DNA from: CAVVUC01 sp963751395
Lineage (GTDB): Bacteria; Verrucomicrobiota; Verrucomicrobiia; Chthoniobacterales; Chthoniobacteraceae
NCBI GenBank assembly: GCA_963751395.1
Contig: CAVVUC010000002.1
Location: 682,001 to 746,000, forward strand
Length of the DNA stretch: 64,000 nucleotides
Direction: 5' to 3'
Made by a program: the position numbers and the translations under genes
In this document: in pieces, positions 50,526 to 59,583 of the stretch
Layout of the letters: each line of letters opens with the position of its first letter
Numbering within the stretch: the first letter of the stretch is position 1
Notes under the pieces: generated by a model
The model's database searches: none
What the model was told of the DNA's origin: nothing
What the model saw: the letters and a program-made list of their open reading frames with translations, nothing else

Positions 50526-52415
50526 ATGCACGAAGAAAGTAAGAGCACCTCTCTCGCCCGTTCCATCGGTGCCCTCGGTGTTGTGTATGGAGACATCGGC
50601 ACGAGCGTGCTTTACGCCTTCAAGGAATGCCTGCTCCACGGTTTGCGTTCCGACCGTGAGATCATCGGGGTGCTTTCGCTGATCATCTGGAGCCTTTTCA
50701 TGCTCGTCTCGGTAAAGTATCTCGCCGTCGTCATGCGGGCCGACAACCAAGGCGAAGGGGGCATCCTGGCGCTGCTCTCGCTGGCCTTCCCCAAGGACGC
50801 GAAAACGCGTGGCGTGGCTGCGGGGGGAATGATCGCGGCGGGCATTGCCGGCGCGGCGCTGCTCTACGGCGACGGGGTGATCACACCGGCCATCTCGGTG
50901 CTCTCCGCGGTCGAGGGACTGCGCATTGCCACGGACCAACTCCGGCCTTTCATCATTCCGCTGACGTTGGCCATCCTCGTGGGCCTTTTCGCTGTGCAGT
51001 CCAAGGGCACGGGCGCGCTCGGCGCGTGGTTTGGGCGGGTGATGCTCGCCTGGTTCGCGATCCTCGCAGTGCTCGGGATCACTCACATCGCGAAGAATCC
51101 CGTGGTGCTCCGGGCGCTCAATCCGATCGAGGGTTTCTATTTCCTGACCCACCACGGCAAAGGCGCGCTGGTCATCATGGGCAGCGTTTTCCTCGTGGTC
51201 ACGGGCGGCGAGGCGCTCTATGCGGACATGGGGCACTTCGGGCGCAAGCCGATCGCCCGGGCCTGGACGTTCCTCGTCTGTCCGGCGCTGATTTTGAACT
51301 ACCTTGGTCAGGGCGCGCTTGCCCTCGCCGATCCGTCCGCGCATGAAAATCCGTTCTTTCACATGGCCCCGGACTGGGCGCTCTACCCGCTGGTGGGGCT
51401 CGCCACGGTGGCCACGATCATTGCCTCGCAGGCGCTCATTTCCGGCGCCTTCTCGCTGACCATGCAGGGGATTCAAATGGGCTACATCCCGCGGATGGAG
51501 ATTCTGCACACTTCGAAAGATGAGCACGGACAGATCTACATTCCGAAGATCAACCTGATCCTCGCGATCGGCTGCTCGGCGCTCGTCTTGGGCTTCAAAA
51601 GCAGCGACGCGCTGGCCAGCGCCTACGGTATCGCGGTGACGCTGACCATGCTGGCGACCACGGCGATTTTCTTTTTCGCCTCCCAGCGGATCTGGAACTG
51701 GAGCCCCTTGCGGGCGGGCCTGACCTGCCTGCTTTTCGGTTCCATCGAGGTCGTCTTCTTTACCGCCAATTCCCTCAAGATCCTCCACGGGGGGTGGTTT
51801 CCCCTGGTCTCCGGCGCACTCATTTTCATCGTGATGATCACATGGAAGGATGGCCGCGCCCTGCTCCGCGAGTCCCTCCCGCCAGCCATGCCGCTGGATG
51901 ATTTCATTGCCTCGATCAGCATGGCGGGCACGCTCGACGAGCAGAACAAACTGCACCGCAGCCCGGGCACCGCTGTCTTCCTTGCAGGCAATCCGAATGG
52001 GACGCCCAATGCCTTGATCAAGAACATCAAGCACAACCAGATCCTGCATCGGCAGAACATCCTCCTCACCATCGTCACCGACGCAAGCCGGCCTCATGTC
52101 CCGGCGGAGGAGCGCGTGGAGGTGAGCGATCGCACCGAGGATTTCTACCGGGTCATCGCCAGCTTTGGATTCATGGAAACGCCTCATATCGACGAAGTGA
52201 TCCGCGCCACCGGCAAGGCGGGCCTCGTCATCCACCGGGACCGCACGACTTTCTTCGTCGGCAAGGAGCGCATCGTGGTGACGGCAAAAGGCGGCATGGC
52301 GCCCTGGCGGGAGCACCTTTTCGTCTTCCTCAGCAAGCACGCGGAGAATGCGGCGGACTTCTTCCAACTCCCGCCCGACCGCGTTTACGAGGTGAGCCAG
52401 GTCGTGGAAATCTAG
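50526..52415 (+). CDS. kup: Low-affinity potassium transporter Kup
   Basis: A KUP/HAK/KT-type K+:H+ symporter of about 629 residues with twelve membrane helices. N-terminal ARSIGALGVVYGDIGTSVLY is the family signature; others are MRADNQGEGGILALLSLAFP, GDGVITPAISVLSAVEGL, and VTGGEALYADMGHFG. The C-terminal third (from about 450) is a soluble domain. Start at ATG 50526 (MHEESKS); an upstream frame start has no support. It is monocistronic, flanked by RelE-module relics on the left and an intact module on the right. Confidence 0.95.
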   Translation: MHEESKSTSLARSIGALGVVYGDIGTSVLYAFKECLLHGLRSDREIIGVLSLIIWSLFMLVSVKYLAVVMRADNQGEGGILALLSLAFPKDAKTRGVAAGGMIAAGIAGAALLYGDGVITPAISVLSAVEGLRIATDQLRPFIIPLTLAILVGLFAVQSKGTGALGAWFGRVMLAWFAILAVLGITHIAKNPVVLRALNPIEGFYFLTHHGKGALVIMGSVFLVVTGGEALYADMGHFGRKPIARAWTFLVCPALILNYLGQGALALADPSAHENPFFHMAPDWALYPLVGLATVATIIASQALISGAFSLTMQGIQMGYIPRMEILHTSKDEHGQIYIPKINLILAIGCSALVLGFKSSDALASAYGIAVTLTMLATTAIFFFASQRIWNWSPLRAGLTCLLFGSIEVVFFTANSLKILHGGWFPLVSGALIFIVMITWKDGRALLRESLPPAMPLDDFIASISMAGTLDEQNKLHRSPGTAVFLAGNPNGTPNALIKNIKHNQILHRQNILLTIVTDASRPHVPAEERVEVSDRTEDFYRVIASFGFMETPHIDEVIRATGKAGLVIHRDRTTFFVGKERIVVTAKGGMAPWREHLFVFLSKHAENAADFFQLPPDRVYEVSQVVEI

Positions 52416-52531
52416 CCTGTGGGAAGAATGGCGGCTGGTTTCAGGCTCGTTGGAAGGGTCTGTGAATCCCGCTCGTTTTCGTAGGCTTTGAGCGAAGAAC
52501 CCGCGGCCTTCTCGTCTTGGTTTTAGTAGTT

Positions 52532-52600
52532 GTTAAACAGCGCGGAACCCTAGGAAATTGCCCCTCCCATTTCAACTGCCAATGCTGAGCCCGCGAGATT
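52532..52600. repeat. Dispersed repeat downstream of relE
   Basis: Copy 2 of the repeat at 50196-50269 and 53152-53215. It directly follows the stop codon side of the intact relE gene, so the repeated unit is the 3' flank of a RelE module. Confidence 0.8.
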
Positions 52601-52863
52601 TAATCGTAAACGTCGCGGCGATGGCCGACCTTCAAGACGAGCACCGTCACCAGCTGATTATGAATCGCGCACACAAGCCGGTAGTCGCCCACCCGATACC
52701 GCCAGGCACCTTTGATGGAAAGATAGGGTTTGCCAAAGCGTCGTGGGTCTTCGGCTGTTTCCAAGTGTCTGGCGATGTATCTTTCAATGTCCTGCTGCGC
52801 CGCCTTGCCGAGTTTTGAGAACTGTTTTTCGGCGGCGGGATCAAATGCAACCTGCCATTTCAC
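52600..52863 (-). CDS. relE: RelE-family toxin
   Basis: An 87-residue RelE mRNA interferase: VAFDPAAEKQFSKLGKAAQQ, DIERYIARHLETAEDPRRFG, KPYLSIKGAWRYRVGDYRLV and VTVLVLKVGHRRDVYD, the full RelE pattern including the C-terminal GHRRDVY. It overlaps its antitoxin gene by 4 bp. Fragments of the same gene end lie at about 50390-50446 and 53215-53260. Confidence 0.9.
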   Translation of the reverse strand: MKWQVAFDPAAEKQFSKLGKAAQQDIERYIARHLETAEDPRRFGKPYLSIKGAWRYRVGDYRLVCAIHNQLVTVLVLKVGHRRDVYD

Positions 52864-53042
52864 AGGTCGTATTTTTGCCTGATTTCAGCCATCGGGATGG
52901 GCTTGCCTGGATTGTTAAGAACCGCCAGCACGTCCGGCAAGTCCTCGGCATCCTCCATTGCCTCACGCAGGGCACGGGCAACCTCTTTCATCTCATCAAG
53001 GGAGAGATTGGGCACTTCTTTGACGATTTCGGCGACGCTCAT
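52860..53042 (-). CDS. Antitoxin partner of RelE
   Basis: A 60-residue protein: MSVAEIVKEVPNLSLDEMKE, helical middle, and a C-terminal toxin-binding segment PGKPIPMAEIRQKYDL. Such short proteins without a DNA-binding domain accompany RelE toxins. It is coupled to relE by ATGA overlap. Confidence 0.8.
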   Translation of the reverse strand: MSVAEIVKEVPNLSLDEMKEVARALREAMEDAEDLPDVLAVLNNPGKPIPMAEIRQKYDL

Positions 53043-53142
53043 ACAACTTTGTTCTTAACGTGGAACCCCCGACGGGTCAACCCGCTTCCCGGCGTTGTGG
53101 CGGCTGAATGTCGAACTGGGAATGGATTCATGGTTTTAGCGG

Positions 53143-54297
53143 TTGAATCAAACAGCGCGGGACTCTGGGAAATTGCCCCTCCCATTCCAACTGCCAATGC
53201 AGAGCGGGCAAGGTTTGGTCGTCAACGTCGCGGCGATGACCGGCTTTCAAGGCGATCTCCTCGTCAACGGCGTGGGCGGCGCAACTGCCTCCAACAACCA
53301 GGGGATCTGGGCGGAAACGAACGGGCAGCTCAAAGCGCTCGTCCGCAAAGGCGACATCCTCGCGGGAGGCACCGTCTCGGCGCTTTCCATCTTCGCCGCA
53401 CCCTATGCGCCCTCCGGCGTCGCGGGCCAGACCCGCAACTTCAATGGCAACGGCAATCTGAGTTTCAAAGCCACGTTCACCAACGGCGCTCAAGGCCTCT
53501 TCGTGCTGACATCGGGAACGGAGTTCACGCAAGTGGCAGCCAGCGGCGGCGCAGCCCCGGAAATCTTCGGCGGTCCCGCAAAGTTCGGAGTGCTCGGAAA
53601 CCCCATCATCAACGACGGAGGCAACACGGCCTTCCAGGCGTTCGTATCGGGCACCGCAAAGGCGGCCACTTATTATTCGGCGATTCTGGCTGAAACCGGC
53701 AGCGCGAATAATCTTGGGATCGTGGCCCTCACCGGCACCTTCGCGCCCGACGCAAACGGGCTCGCAGGTGGAGCAGGCATTTTTGCCACCCTGGGTGATC
53801 CGGTGTTCAACAGCAACGACCAGATAGCCTTCATCGGAAAACTAAAGACCGGGGGCGCGGTGACCGCAGCCAACTGCCAGGGCATCTGGGCGGGCACATC
53901 CGGAACACTGGCGCTCGTGGCTCAGGCCCAGGGACAGGCACCGGACTGTCCGGTGGGCGCGAAGTTCCAGTCATTTGCCCAGCTTGTGCTGCCCGATCAG
54001 GGAGGTGTCGTCTTCCTTGCAAACCTCACCGGTGCGGGTGGCCAGGGAATATGGGCGGTGGATACCGTAGGCGGCCTGCACCTCGTGGCTCGCAAAGGCG
54101 ACGTGCTCATGATCAATGGAACACCAAAGGTTATATCCGCGTTATCCATCTTCACCCCGTCGGCAGGCACCGCTATCTTCACCCTGTCGGCAGGCACCGC
54201 TGGACAAACCCGAAGCTTCAACAAGGCGGGCGACCTGGTTTACAAAGTCACATTCACCGACAGAACCCAGGCGATCCAAAAAGTAGTGTTCCCTTGA
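53143..54297 (+). CDS. Truncated beta-repeat surface protein with a RelE-relic start
   Basis: A 384-residue frame. Its first ~40 residues are read from the reverse strand of a RelE-module relic and are not protein-like; real similarity starts near NQGIWAETNGQLKALVRKGD. From there, repeated units recur (QGIWA...G.L.LVARKGD; TFAPDANGLAGGAGIFATLG; VISALSIFTPSAGTAIFTLS), a style found in large exported verrucomicrobial proteins. There is no signal peptide and no anchor. I read it as the C-terminal remnant of a large surface protein cut off by a rearrangement at the relE relic. A functional shortened protein is unlikely. Confidence 0.6.
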   Translation: MNQTARDSGKLPLPFQLPMQSGQGLVVNVAAMTGFQGDLLVNGVGGATASNNQGIWAETNGQLKALVRKGDILAGGTVSALSIFAAPYAPSGVAGQTRNFNGNGNLSFKATFTNGAQGLFVLTSGTEFTQVAASGGAAPEIFGGPAKFGVLGNPIINDGGNTAFQAFVSGTAKAATYYSAILAETGSANNLGIVALTGTFAPDANGLAGGAGIFATLGDPVFNSNDQIAFIGKLKTGGAVTAANCQGIWAGTSGTLALVAQAQGQAPDCPVGAKFQSFAQLVLPDQGGVVFLANLTGAGGQGIWAVDTVGGLHLVARKGDVLMINGTPKVISALSIFTPSAGTAIFTLSAGTAGQTRSFNKAGDLVYKVTFTDRTQAIQKVVFP

Positions 54298-54341
54298 AAA
54301 GTGAGCCAGACGGGAAGGGCGTTAAGTATCGCTCAGAGTGG

Positions 54342-54383
54342 CACAGGCTTGCAGCCTGTGGGGATCACAGGTTGAAAACCTGT
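54342..54383. repeat. Two tandem short hairpins
   Basis: CACAGGCT/AGCCTGTG (54342-54360) and ACAGGTT/AACCTGT (54367-54383) stand in tandem with related stems. They lie in the 189-bp gap between the truncated surface-protein frame and the GH130 gene. The second is not followed by a T-run. Confidence 0.8.
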
Positions 54384-54486
54384 CACACTTTCTCAGTGCC
54401 CGCACTTACTCCGGCACCATCGGCAGCCGGGAACAGGCAGGGTTCGTTCGCACGCTGGCAAGCTTGCTTAATGAATTCGGGGACTT

Positions 54487-55977
54487 ATGCTTCAGCTATA
54501 CATGCAAACCCGAGCGCAACGGACTCATCTGGTTTTGCGGCCGGATCCAGCCCGCGTTTTTTTCAGGCCGTTTGAACTGCCGAGCCGTGAGCGCGTCCTT
54601 CGCATCGTTGCGCGGGTGACGGCACTGGAGAGCGAGGCCGCGGAGCGGGAGGCGGCGGTCATGCTGGAGCGTTTCGCGGAGCGCCACCAGAGGCTGCAAG
54701 CATTTCTATTGCGACGTTTTGAAGCATTGCGGGAGCACGTCATCACCGATCGTCCACTGAGCGAATGTCAGCGGCTGCTGATCGGGGCTTATTTCACACT
54801 GGAGTATTCACTCGAAGCGGCGGCGCTGTTCAACCCGTCGATCGTGCCGCATCCCGATCAGTCGGATCTGCCGGAGGGCGGTTTGCGCTTTGTGCTGAGC
54901 CTGCGCGCAACCGGCGAGGGGCACGTGTCGTCGATCGTGTTTCGAACCGGGGTGGTTGATCGCGACGGGCAGATCGCGATCAATCCGCCGACGCGCTTCG
55001 TGACGGCGCCGGAAGTGCATCCCAATCCGAGTTACGACAAGCATCTCTTCGAGCGAAAGCTGCTCGAACTCGGATTGCTGCCGCCGTTTGCGCAGCGGCT
55101 CATGGATCAACTCGATGAGCGCTTCACTTTCGAACAGCTCACGGTGTTTGCGACCCAGGCATTGCGGCGCGACCGGCTGGCAAACGACGACGGCAGGCGC
55201 ATCCTCGATGGTGTGCTCGCAGTGGCGCGCGCCAACTACCAGATCAGTTTCGACGCATCGGCCCGCTTTTCCGAGCGCGTGATTTTTCCCGCCTCGCCGG
55301 CGGAGATGCGCGGGATCGAGGATGCCCGGTTTGTGAGGTTCTGCGATGAACGCGGCTGCGCAACTTACTATGCGACCTATACGGCGTTCGACGGGCAGGT
55401 GACGCTGCCGCAGTTGCTGGAAACGGAGGATTTTGTCCGATTCAAAATCAGCACGCTGAACGGCCCGGAGGTGCAGAACAAAGGCATGGCGCTTTTTCCA
55501 CGAAAGATCCGCGGCCACTACGCGATGCTCTCGCGGCAGGACGGAGAGAACATTTACCTGATGTATTCCGACATGCTGCACTTCTGGTATGACAAGCGCA
55601 TCCTGATGCGGCCGACTTACCCGTGGGAATTTGTGCAGCTTGGCAATTGCGGCTCGCCGATTGAGACCGATGCGGGCTGGCTGGTGCTGACGCACGGGGT
55701 CGGCCCGATGCGCCGTTACGCGATCGGCGCGGTGCTGCTCGACCTTGACGATCCGGGCCGGGTGATCGGCCGCCTGCCTGAGCCGCTGCTGGAGCCGACG
55801 CCCGAAGAGCGCGAAGGCTACGTGCCAAACGTGGTTTATAGCTGCGGCGCGCTGGTTCACGCCGGACGGCTCATTCTTCCTTACGCCATGAGTGATCAAT
55901 GCACGAGCTTTGCGACCGTGCCGCTTGATGATTTGCTGGCGGACTTGAAAGCGAATCCTGTCGGGAACATTCCATGA
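54487..55977 (+). CDS. GH130 family glycosidase/phosphorylase, long form
   Basis: A 496-residue GH130 protein. The N-terminal 200 residues are a helical extension (ESEAAEREAAVMLERFAERH) found in a subgroup; the five-bladed propeller follows, with MRGIEDARFVRFCDERGCAT, where the Asp of GIEDARF is the expected catalytic acid region, NKGMALFPRKIRGHYAMLSR, LGNCGSPIETDAGWLVLTHG and PNVVYSCGALVHAGRLILPY. GH130 enzymes phosphorolyse or hydrolyse beta-mannosides. The stop overlaps the following glycosyltransferase gene by four bases. Confidence 0.85.
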   Translation: MLQLYMQTRAQRTHLVLRPDPARVFFRPFELPSRERVLRIVARVTALESEAAEREAAVMLERFAERHQRLQAFLLRRFEALREHVITDRPLSECQRLLIGAYFTLEYSLEAAALFNPSIVPHPDQSDLPEGGLRFVLSLRATGEGHVSSIVFRTGVVDRDGQIAINPPTRFVTAPEVHPNPSYDKHLFERKLLELGLLPPFAQRLMDQLDERFTFEQLTVFATQALRRDRLANDDGRRILDGVLAVARANYQISFDASARFSERVIFPASPAEMRGIEDARFVRFCDERGCATYYATYTAFDGQVTLPQLLETEDFVRFKISTLNGPEVQNKGMALFPRKIRGHYAMLSRQDGENIYLMYSDMLHFWYDKRILMRPTYPWEFVQLGNCGSPIETDAGWLVLTHGVGPMRRYAIGAVLLDLDDPGRVIGRLPEPLLEPTPEEREGYVPNVVYSCGALVHAGRLILPYAMSDQCTSFATVPLDDLLADLKANPVGNIP

Positions 55978-58367
55978 TCAGCCAGCACCTCCATCGCATT
56001 GCCCTCATCGGCGATTACATGCCGCGCAAGTGCGGCATCGCCACATTCAGCCGCGACGTCTGCCGTTCGCTCACAAACAGCACGACGGGCACCGAATGTT
56101 TCGTCGTTGCCGTGAACGACACCCCGGAGGGTTACGCGTATCCCCCGGAGGTGCGATTCGAGCTCGCCGAGCAGGACGTCAGCAGCTACCGGCGCGCGGC
56201 GGATTTTCTGAATTTCACCAACGCCGAAGTGGTTTGCGTCCAGCACGAGTTCGGCATCTACGGCGGACCGGCGGGCAGCCACATCCTTGCGTTGTTGCGC
56301 CGGGTGAATCTGCCGGTCGTCACGCAATTGCATACGATTCTTGCAGAGCCGGCCCAGGAACAAATGCGCGTGATGCAGGAGCTGATCAGGCTCTCGACGC
56401 GGCTCATCGTGATGAGCGAACGCGGACGGCGGATGCTGCAGGAAATTTACAAGGCGCCCGCGGACCAGATCGACCTCATTCCTCATGGCATTCCGGACAT
56501 GCCATTTGTCGATTCGAATTTTTACAAGGACCAGTTCGGAGTGGAGGGCAGGCGTGTGCTGCTGACTTTCGGGCTCATTTCGCCGGGGAAAGGAATCGAA
56601 TATGTCATCCGCGCGCTGCCGGAAGCGGTGCAGAAGTTTCCCGATCTCGTGTATATCGTGCTCGGCGCCACGCATCCGAACCTGCTGCGGGAGCAGGGTG
56701 AGACTTACCGGCTGAGCCTTGAGCGGCTGGCCGCGGAACTCGGTGTGAAGAAACACGTGATCTTTTACAATCGCTTCGTGGAGATCGAGCAACTGAAGGA
56801 ATTCCTCGGGGCCGCGGACATTTACATCACGCCGTATCTCAATCCGGCGCAGATCACTTCCGGCACGCTCGCCTACGCGGTCGGCAGCGGAAAGGCGGTG
56901 ATCTCCACCCCTTACTGGCACGCCGAGGAACTGCTTGCCGATGGACGCGGGGTGATCGTGCCTTTCCGCGACAGCGCCGCGATCGTGCGCGAGCTGACCG
57001 CCCTGCTCGAGGACGACGTGCGGCGGCATGCGATGCGCAAGCAGGCCTATCTGCTCGGACGCGAGATGATCTGGAGTCAGGTGGCGCATTCGTTTGCGGC
57101 CTCGTTTGACAGCGCGCGCCGGGCTCGAATGGCATGTGTCGTGCCGCGGGTGGCGCTGCGCACGCTCGACGAGGAGCCGCGCAAGCTGCCTGACCTCCGG
57201 CTCGATCATTTGCGGCATCTCTCGGACTCGACAGGCATGTTTCAGCACGCCACGTATTCGCTGCCAAAGTTCAGCGAAGGCTATTGCACCGATGACAATG
57301 CGCGGGCCCTGCTGCTGACCGTGATGCTCGAAGAAACCGGTGACGACGACGCGGACGTGAAAGCGCTGGCGACGACTTATGCCGCGTTTTTAAATCACGC
57401 GTTCATTCCGGAATCGGGCCGTTTCCACAATTTCATGAGCTTCGACCGCCGCTGGCTGGATGAGGACGGGGCGGACGATTGCCTCGGGCGCTCGCTGCTC
57501 GCGCTGGGCGGCTGTGTGGGCCGCTCGCACCGTGAAGATTTGCGGCGCTGGGCAGCTCAACTTTTCGACCAGGCGCTCCCTGCGATCGCCGCCGCGACTT
57601 CTCCCCGCGCCTGGGCGCTGGCACTCGTCGCGATTCACGAATACTTCCGCCGGTTCACCGGCGATCGCGCCGTCAATCTGATACGCGAGACGCTCACGCA
57701 GCGGTTGCTCGACGAGTTTGCTGCCGCCAGCGCGAAAGACTGGGTCTGGTTTGAAAAGGTGCTCAGCTACGGCAATGCCAGGCTGTCGCACGCACTCATT
57801 CTCAGCGGCCGCTGGTCGAGCCGGGCCGACGCGCTCGACGTCGGCCTGCGCAGCCTGCGCTGGCTCATGCAAACTCAGACGGCGGAGGCCGGGCATTTCC
57901 GGCCGATTGGATCGAACGGCTTCTATGCGCGCGGCGGGGTGCAGGCGGAATTCGATCAACAGCCGCTCGAGGCGTGGAGTTCAGCGGCAGCATGCATCGA
58001 GGCATGGTATGCGACGCAGGACGAATTCTGGATGGGCGAGGCGTGGCGCGCGTTCGAGTGGTTCCTTGGCCGGAATGATCTCCGCCAACTGCTCTACGAT
58101 CCGAGCAGCGGCGGCTGTTTCGATGGCCTGCACTTCGATCGCGTCAATCTCAACCAGGGCGCCGAGTCCACTCTGGCCTTTCTGTTGGCGCTCCAGGAAA
58201 TGCGCGGCGTGGAGAGGACGATCAGCGTCTTCGATGAACCGATCAATGCGCTGCCCGTCGAGCCTTCGCCGGCGGGCGATCGTATTGAACAGAAACAACG
58301 TCGCAGTGATCCCGCGCCGGGTGGCGACGGCAAGAAGTCGCGCGTGCGGAAACGCAATGAGCGCTGA
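55974..58367 (+). CDS. GT4-like glycosyltransferase fused to a helical glycosidase-like domain
   Basis: A 797-residue two-part protein. Residues 1-400 are a GT-B glycosyltransferase: IALIGDYMPRKCGIATFSRD, VVCVQHEFGIYGG, LLTFGLISPGKGIEYVIRAL and the acidic site ITPYLNPAQITSGTLAYAVG. Residues about 420-760 form an alpha-helical barrel-like region (HLSDSTGMFQHATYSLPKFS, GYCTDDNARALLL, RFHNFMSFDRRW, GAESTLAFLLAL) that resembles six-hairpin glycosidase folds. Coupled to the GH130 gene before it and followed by a second GH130 gene, so it probably makes or remodels the same beta-mannose-type glycan. Confidence 0.82.
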   Translation: MISQHLHRIALIGDYMPRKCGIATFSRDVCRSLTNSTTGTECFVVAVNDTPEGYAYPPEVRFELAEQDVSSYRRAADFLNFTNAEVVCVQHEFGIYGGPAGSHILALLRRVNLPVVTQLHTILAEPAQEQMRVMQELIRLSTRLIVMSERGRRMLQEIYKAPADQIDLIPHGIPDMPFVDSNFYKDQFGVEGRRVLLTFGLISPGKGIEYVIRALPEAVQKFPDLVYIVLGATHPNLLREQGETYRLSLERLAAELGVKKHVIFYNRFVEIEQLKEFLGAADIYITPYLNPAQITSGTLAYAVGSGKAVISTPYWHAEELLADGRGVIVPFRDSAAIVRELTALLEDDVRRHAMRKQAYLLGREMIWSQVAHSFAASFDSARRARMACVVPRVALRTLDEEPRKLPDLRLDHLRHLSDSTGMFQHATYSLPKFSEGYCTDDNARALLLTVMLEETGDDDADVKALATTYAAFLNHAFIPESGRFHNFMSFDRRWLDEDGADDCLGRSLLALGGCVGRSHREDLRRWAAQLFDQALPAIAAATSPRAWALALVAIHEYFRRFTGDRAVNLIRETLTQRLLDEFAAASAKDWVWFEKVLSYGNARLSHALILSGRWSSRADALDVGLRSLRWLMQTQTAEAGHFRPIGSNGFYARGGVQAEFDQQPLEAWSSAAACIEAWYATQDEFWMGEAWRAFEWFLGRNDLRQLLYDPSSGGCFDGLHFDRVNLNQGAESTLAFLLALQEMRGVERTISVFDEPINALPVEPSPAGDRIEQKQRRSDPAPGGDGKKSRVRKRNER

Positions 58368-58423
58368 GCCTTTTCCAATTCGTCGAAGCGGCGTCTGCGG
58401 CTGCTGAGAGGAAAAGCGACAAG

Positions 58424-59485
58424 ATGATCCGGCGGCTCTTCAACCGTTGCTTGTTGCGTCCGGGCGACCTCACCCCGTCGCAGGACGATCTGCAAATCGC
58501 GGGTGTTTTCAATCCAGGCGCGGCTGCGACGCGCGAAGGCGTTGTGCTGCTCGTGCGCGTGGCGGAGGCTGTGCGGGAGCCGCGCGCCGGCTTCGTCGGC
58601 CTGCCGCGATGGGACATCGGCAGCGGGCGCGTCGTCACCGACTGGATGCGCGAAGACGAGGTGACGTTTCTCGATGCGCGCGTGGTGAAGATCAACAGCA
58701 CGGGCCTGCTCCGGCTTACATTCACGTCCCATCTGCGGATCGTGCGCAGCCGTGACGGCCGGAGCGTGGACGCGATTGACGCGGAGATTTTTCGACCGCT
58801 CGATCCAACGGAGGAATACGGCGTCGAAGACCCGCGCATCACGCCGATCGGTGACCGCTTCTACATCACCTACGTCGCGGTCTCGCGTCACGGTGCGGCG
58901 ACGGCGCTCGCATCGACACGCGACTTCCGTTCGTTCGAGCGGCACGGAATCATCTTCTGTCCGGAGAACAAGGACGTCGTGCTCTTTCCCGAGCCGATCG
59001 GCGGGCGGCAATTTGCGCTCCACCGGCCCACGGCGGCGCACGAGTTCTCGCGACCGGAGATGTGGCTCGCGTCGTCGCCGGACTTGTTGTGCTGGGGCGG
59101 ACACGCGCCGTTCCTCGGCGCGACGGCAGAGTGGGACATTGGACGCATTGGCGCGGGCGCGCCGCCGATCCGCACTTCGCGCGGCTGGCTGGAGATTTAC
59201 CACGGCAACGACAGGCGCGAAGGAGACGCAGGCATCGGAACTTATTCGGGCGGCGCACTGCTGCTTGATCTGGAGAACCCGCAGCGCATTCTTGCCCAAC
59301 GCGGGAGAATCCTCGTGCCGGAAACGGAATACGAGCGCGCCGGCTTCGTGCAGGGCGTCGTGTTTCCGACGGGCATCGTGCCACAGGATGACACTCTGCT
59401 CATTTATTACGGTGCCGCCGATACCGCGACCGCAGTGGTCGAGCTCCGGTTGCGCGATGTTCTTGATTGCCTGCCGGCAAGCTGA
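58424..59485 (+). CDS. GH130 family glycosidase/phosphorylase, short form
   Basis: A 353-residue GH130 protein without the long helical extension: FNPGAAATREGVVLLVRVAE, EYGVEDPRITPIGDRFYITY with the catalytic Asp, NKDVVLFPEPIGGRQFALHR, and GWLEIYHGNDRREGDAGIGT. It closes the GH130-GT-GH130 cluster. It starts at ATG 58424, 56 bp after the glycosyltransferase. Two GH130 subtypes in one cluster suggest successive steps on one oligosaccharide. Confidence 0.87.
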   Translation: MIRRLFNRCLLRPGDLTPSQDDLQIAGVFNPGAAATREGVVLLVRVAEAVREPRAGFVGLPRWDIGSGRVVTDWMREDEVTFLDARVVKINSTGLLRLTFTSHLRIVRSRDGRSVDAIDAEIFRPLDPTEEYGVEDPRITPIGDRFYITYVAVSRHGAATALASTRDFRSFERHGIIFCPENKDVVLFPEPIGGRQFALHRPTAAHEFSRPEMWLASSPDLLCWGGHAPFLGATAEWDIGRIGAGAPPIRTSRGWLEIYHGNDRREGDAGIGTYSGGALLLDLENPQRILAQRGRILVPETEYERAGFVQGVVFPTGIVPQDDTLLIYYGAADTATAVVELRLRDVLDCLPAS

Positions 59486-59583
59486 TTCGAAACGGCAAGG
59501 CACTTCGCACGATATGAAAGACGTGCATAATGGGAAAAGCTGCGGTCCAAGAACCGCGTATCTTAAATCCGTTTTCCAATAGC

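Noticed and set aside
50475..52367. Long antisense open frame opposite kup
   Set aside because: It mirrors kup codon structure in GC-rich DNA, is rich in Arg/His/Glu and shows no domain; the kup strand is clearly coding.
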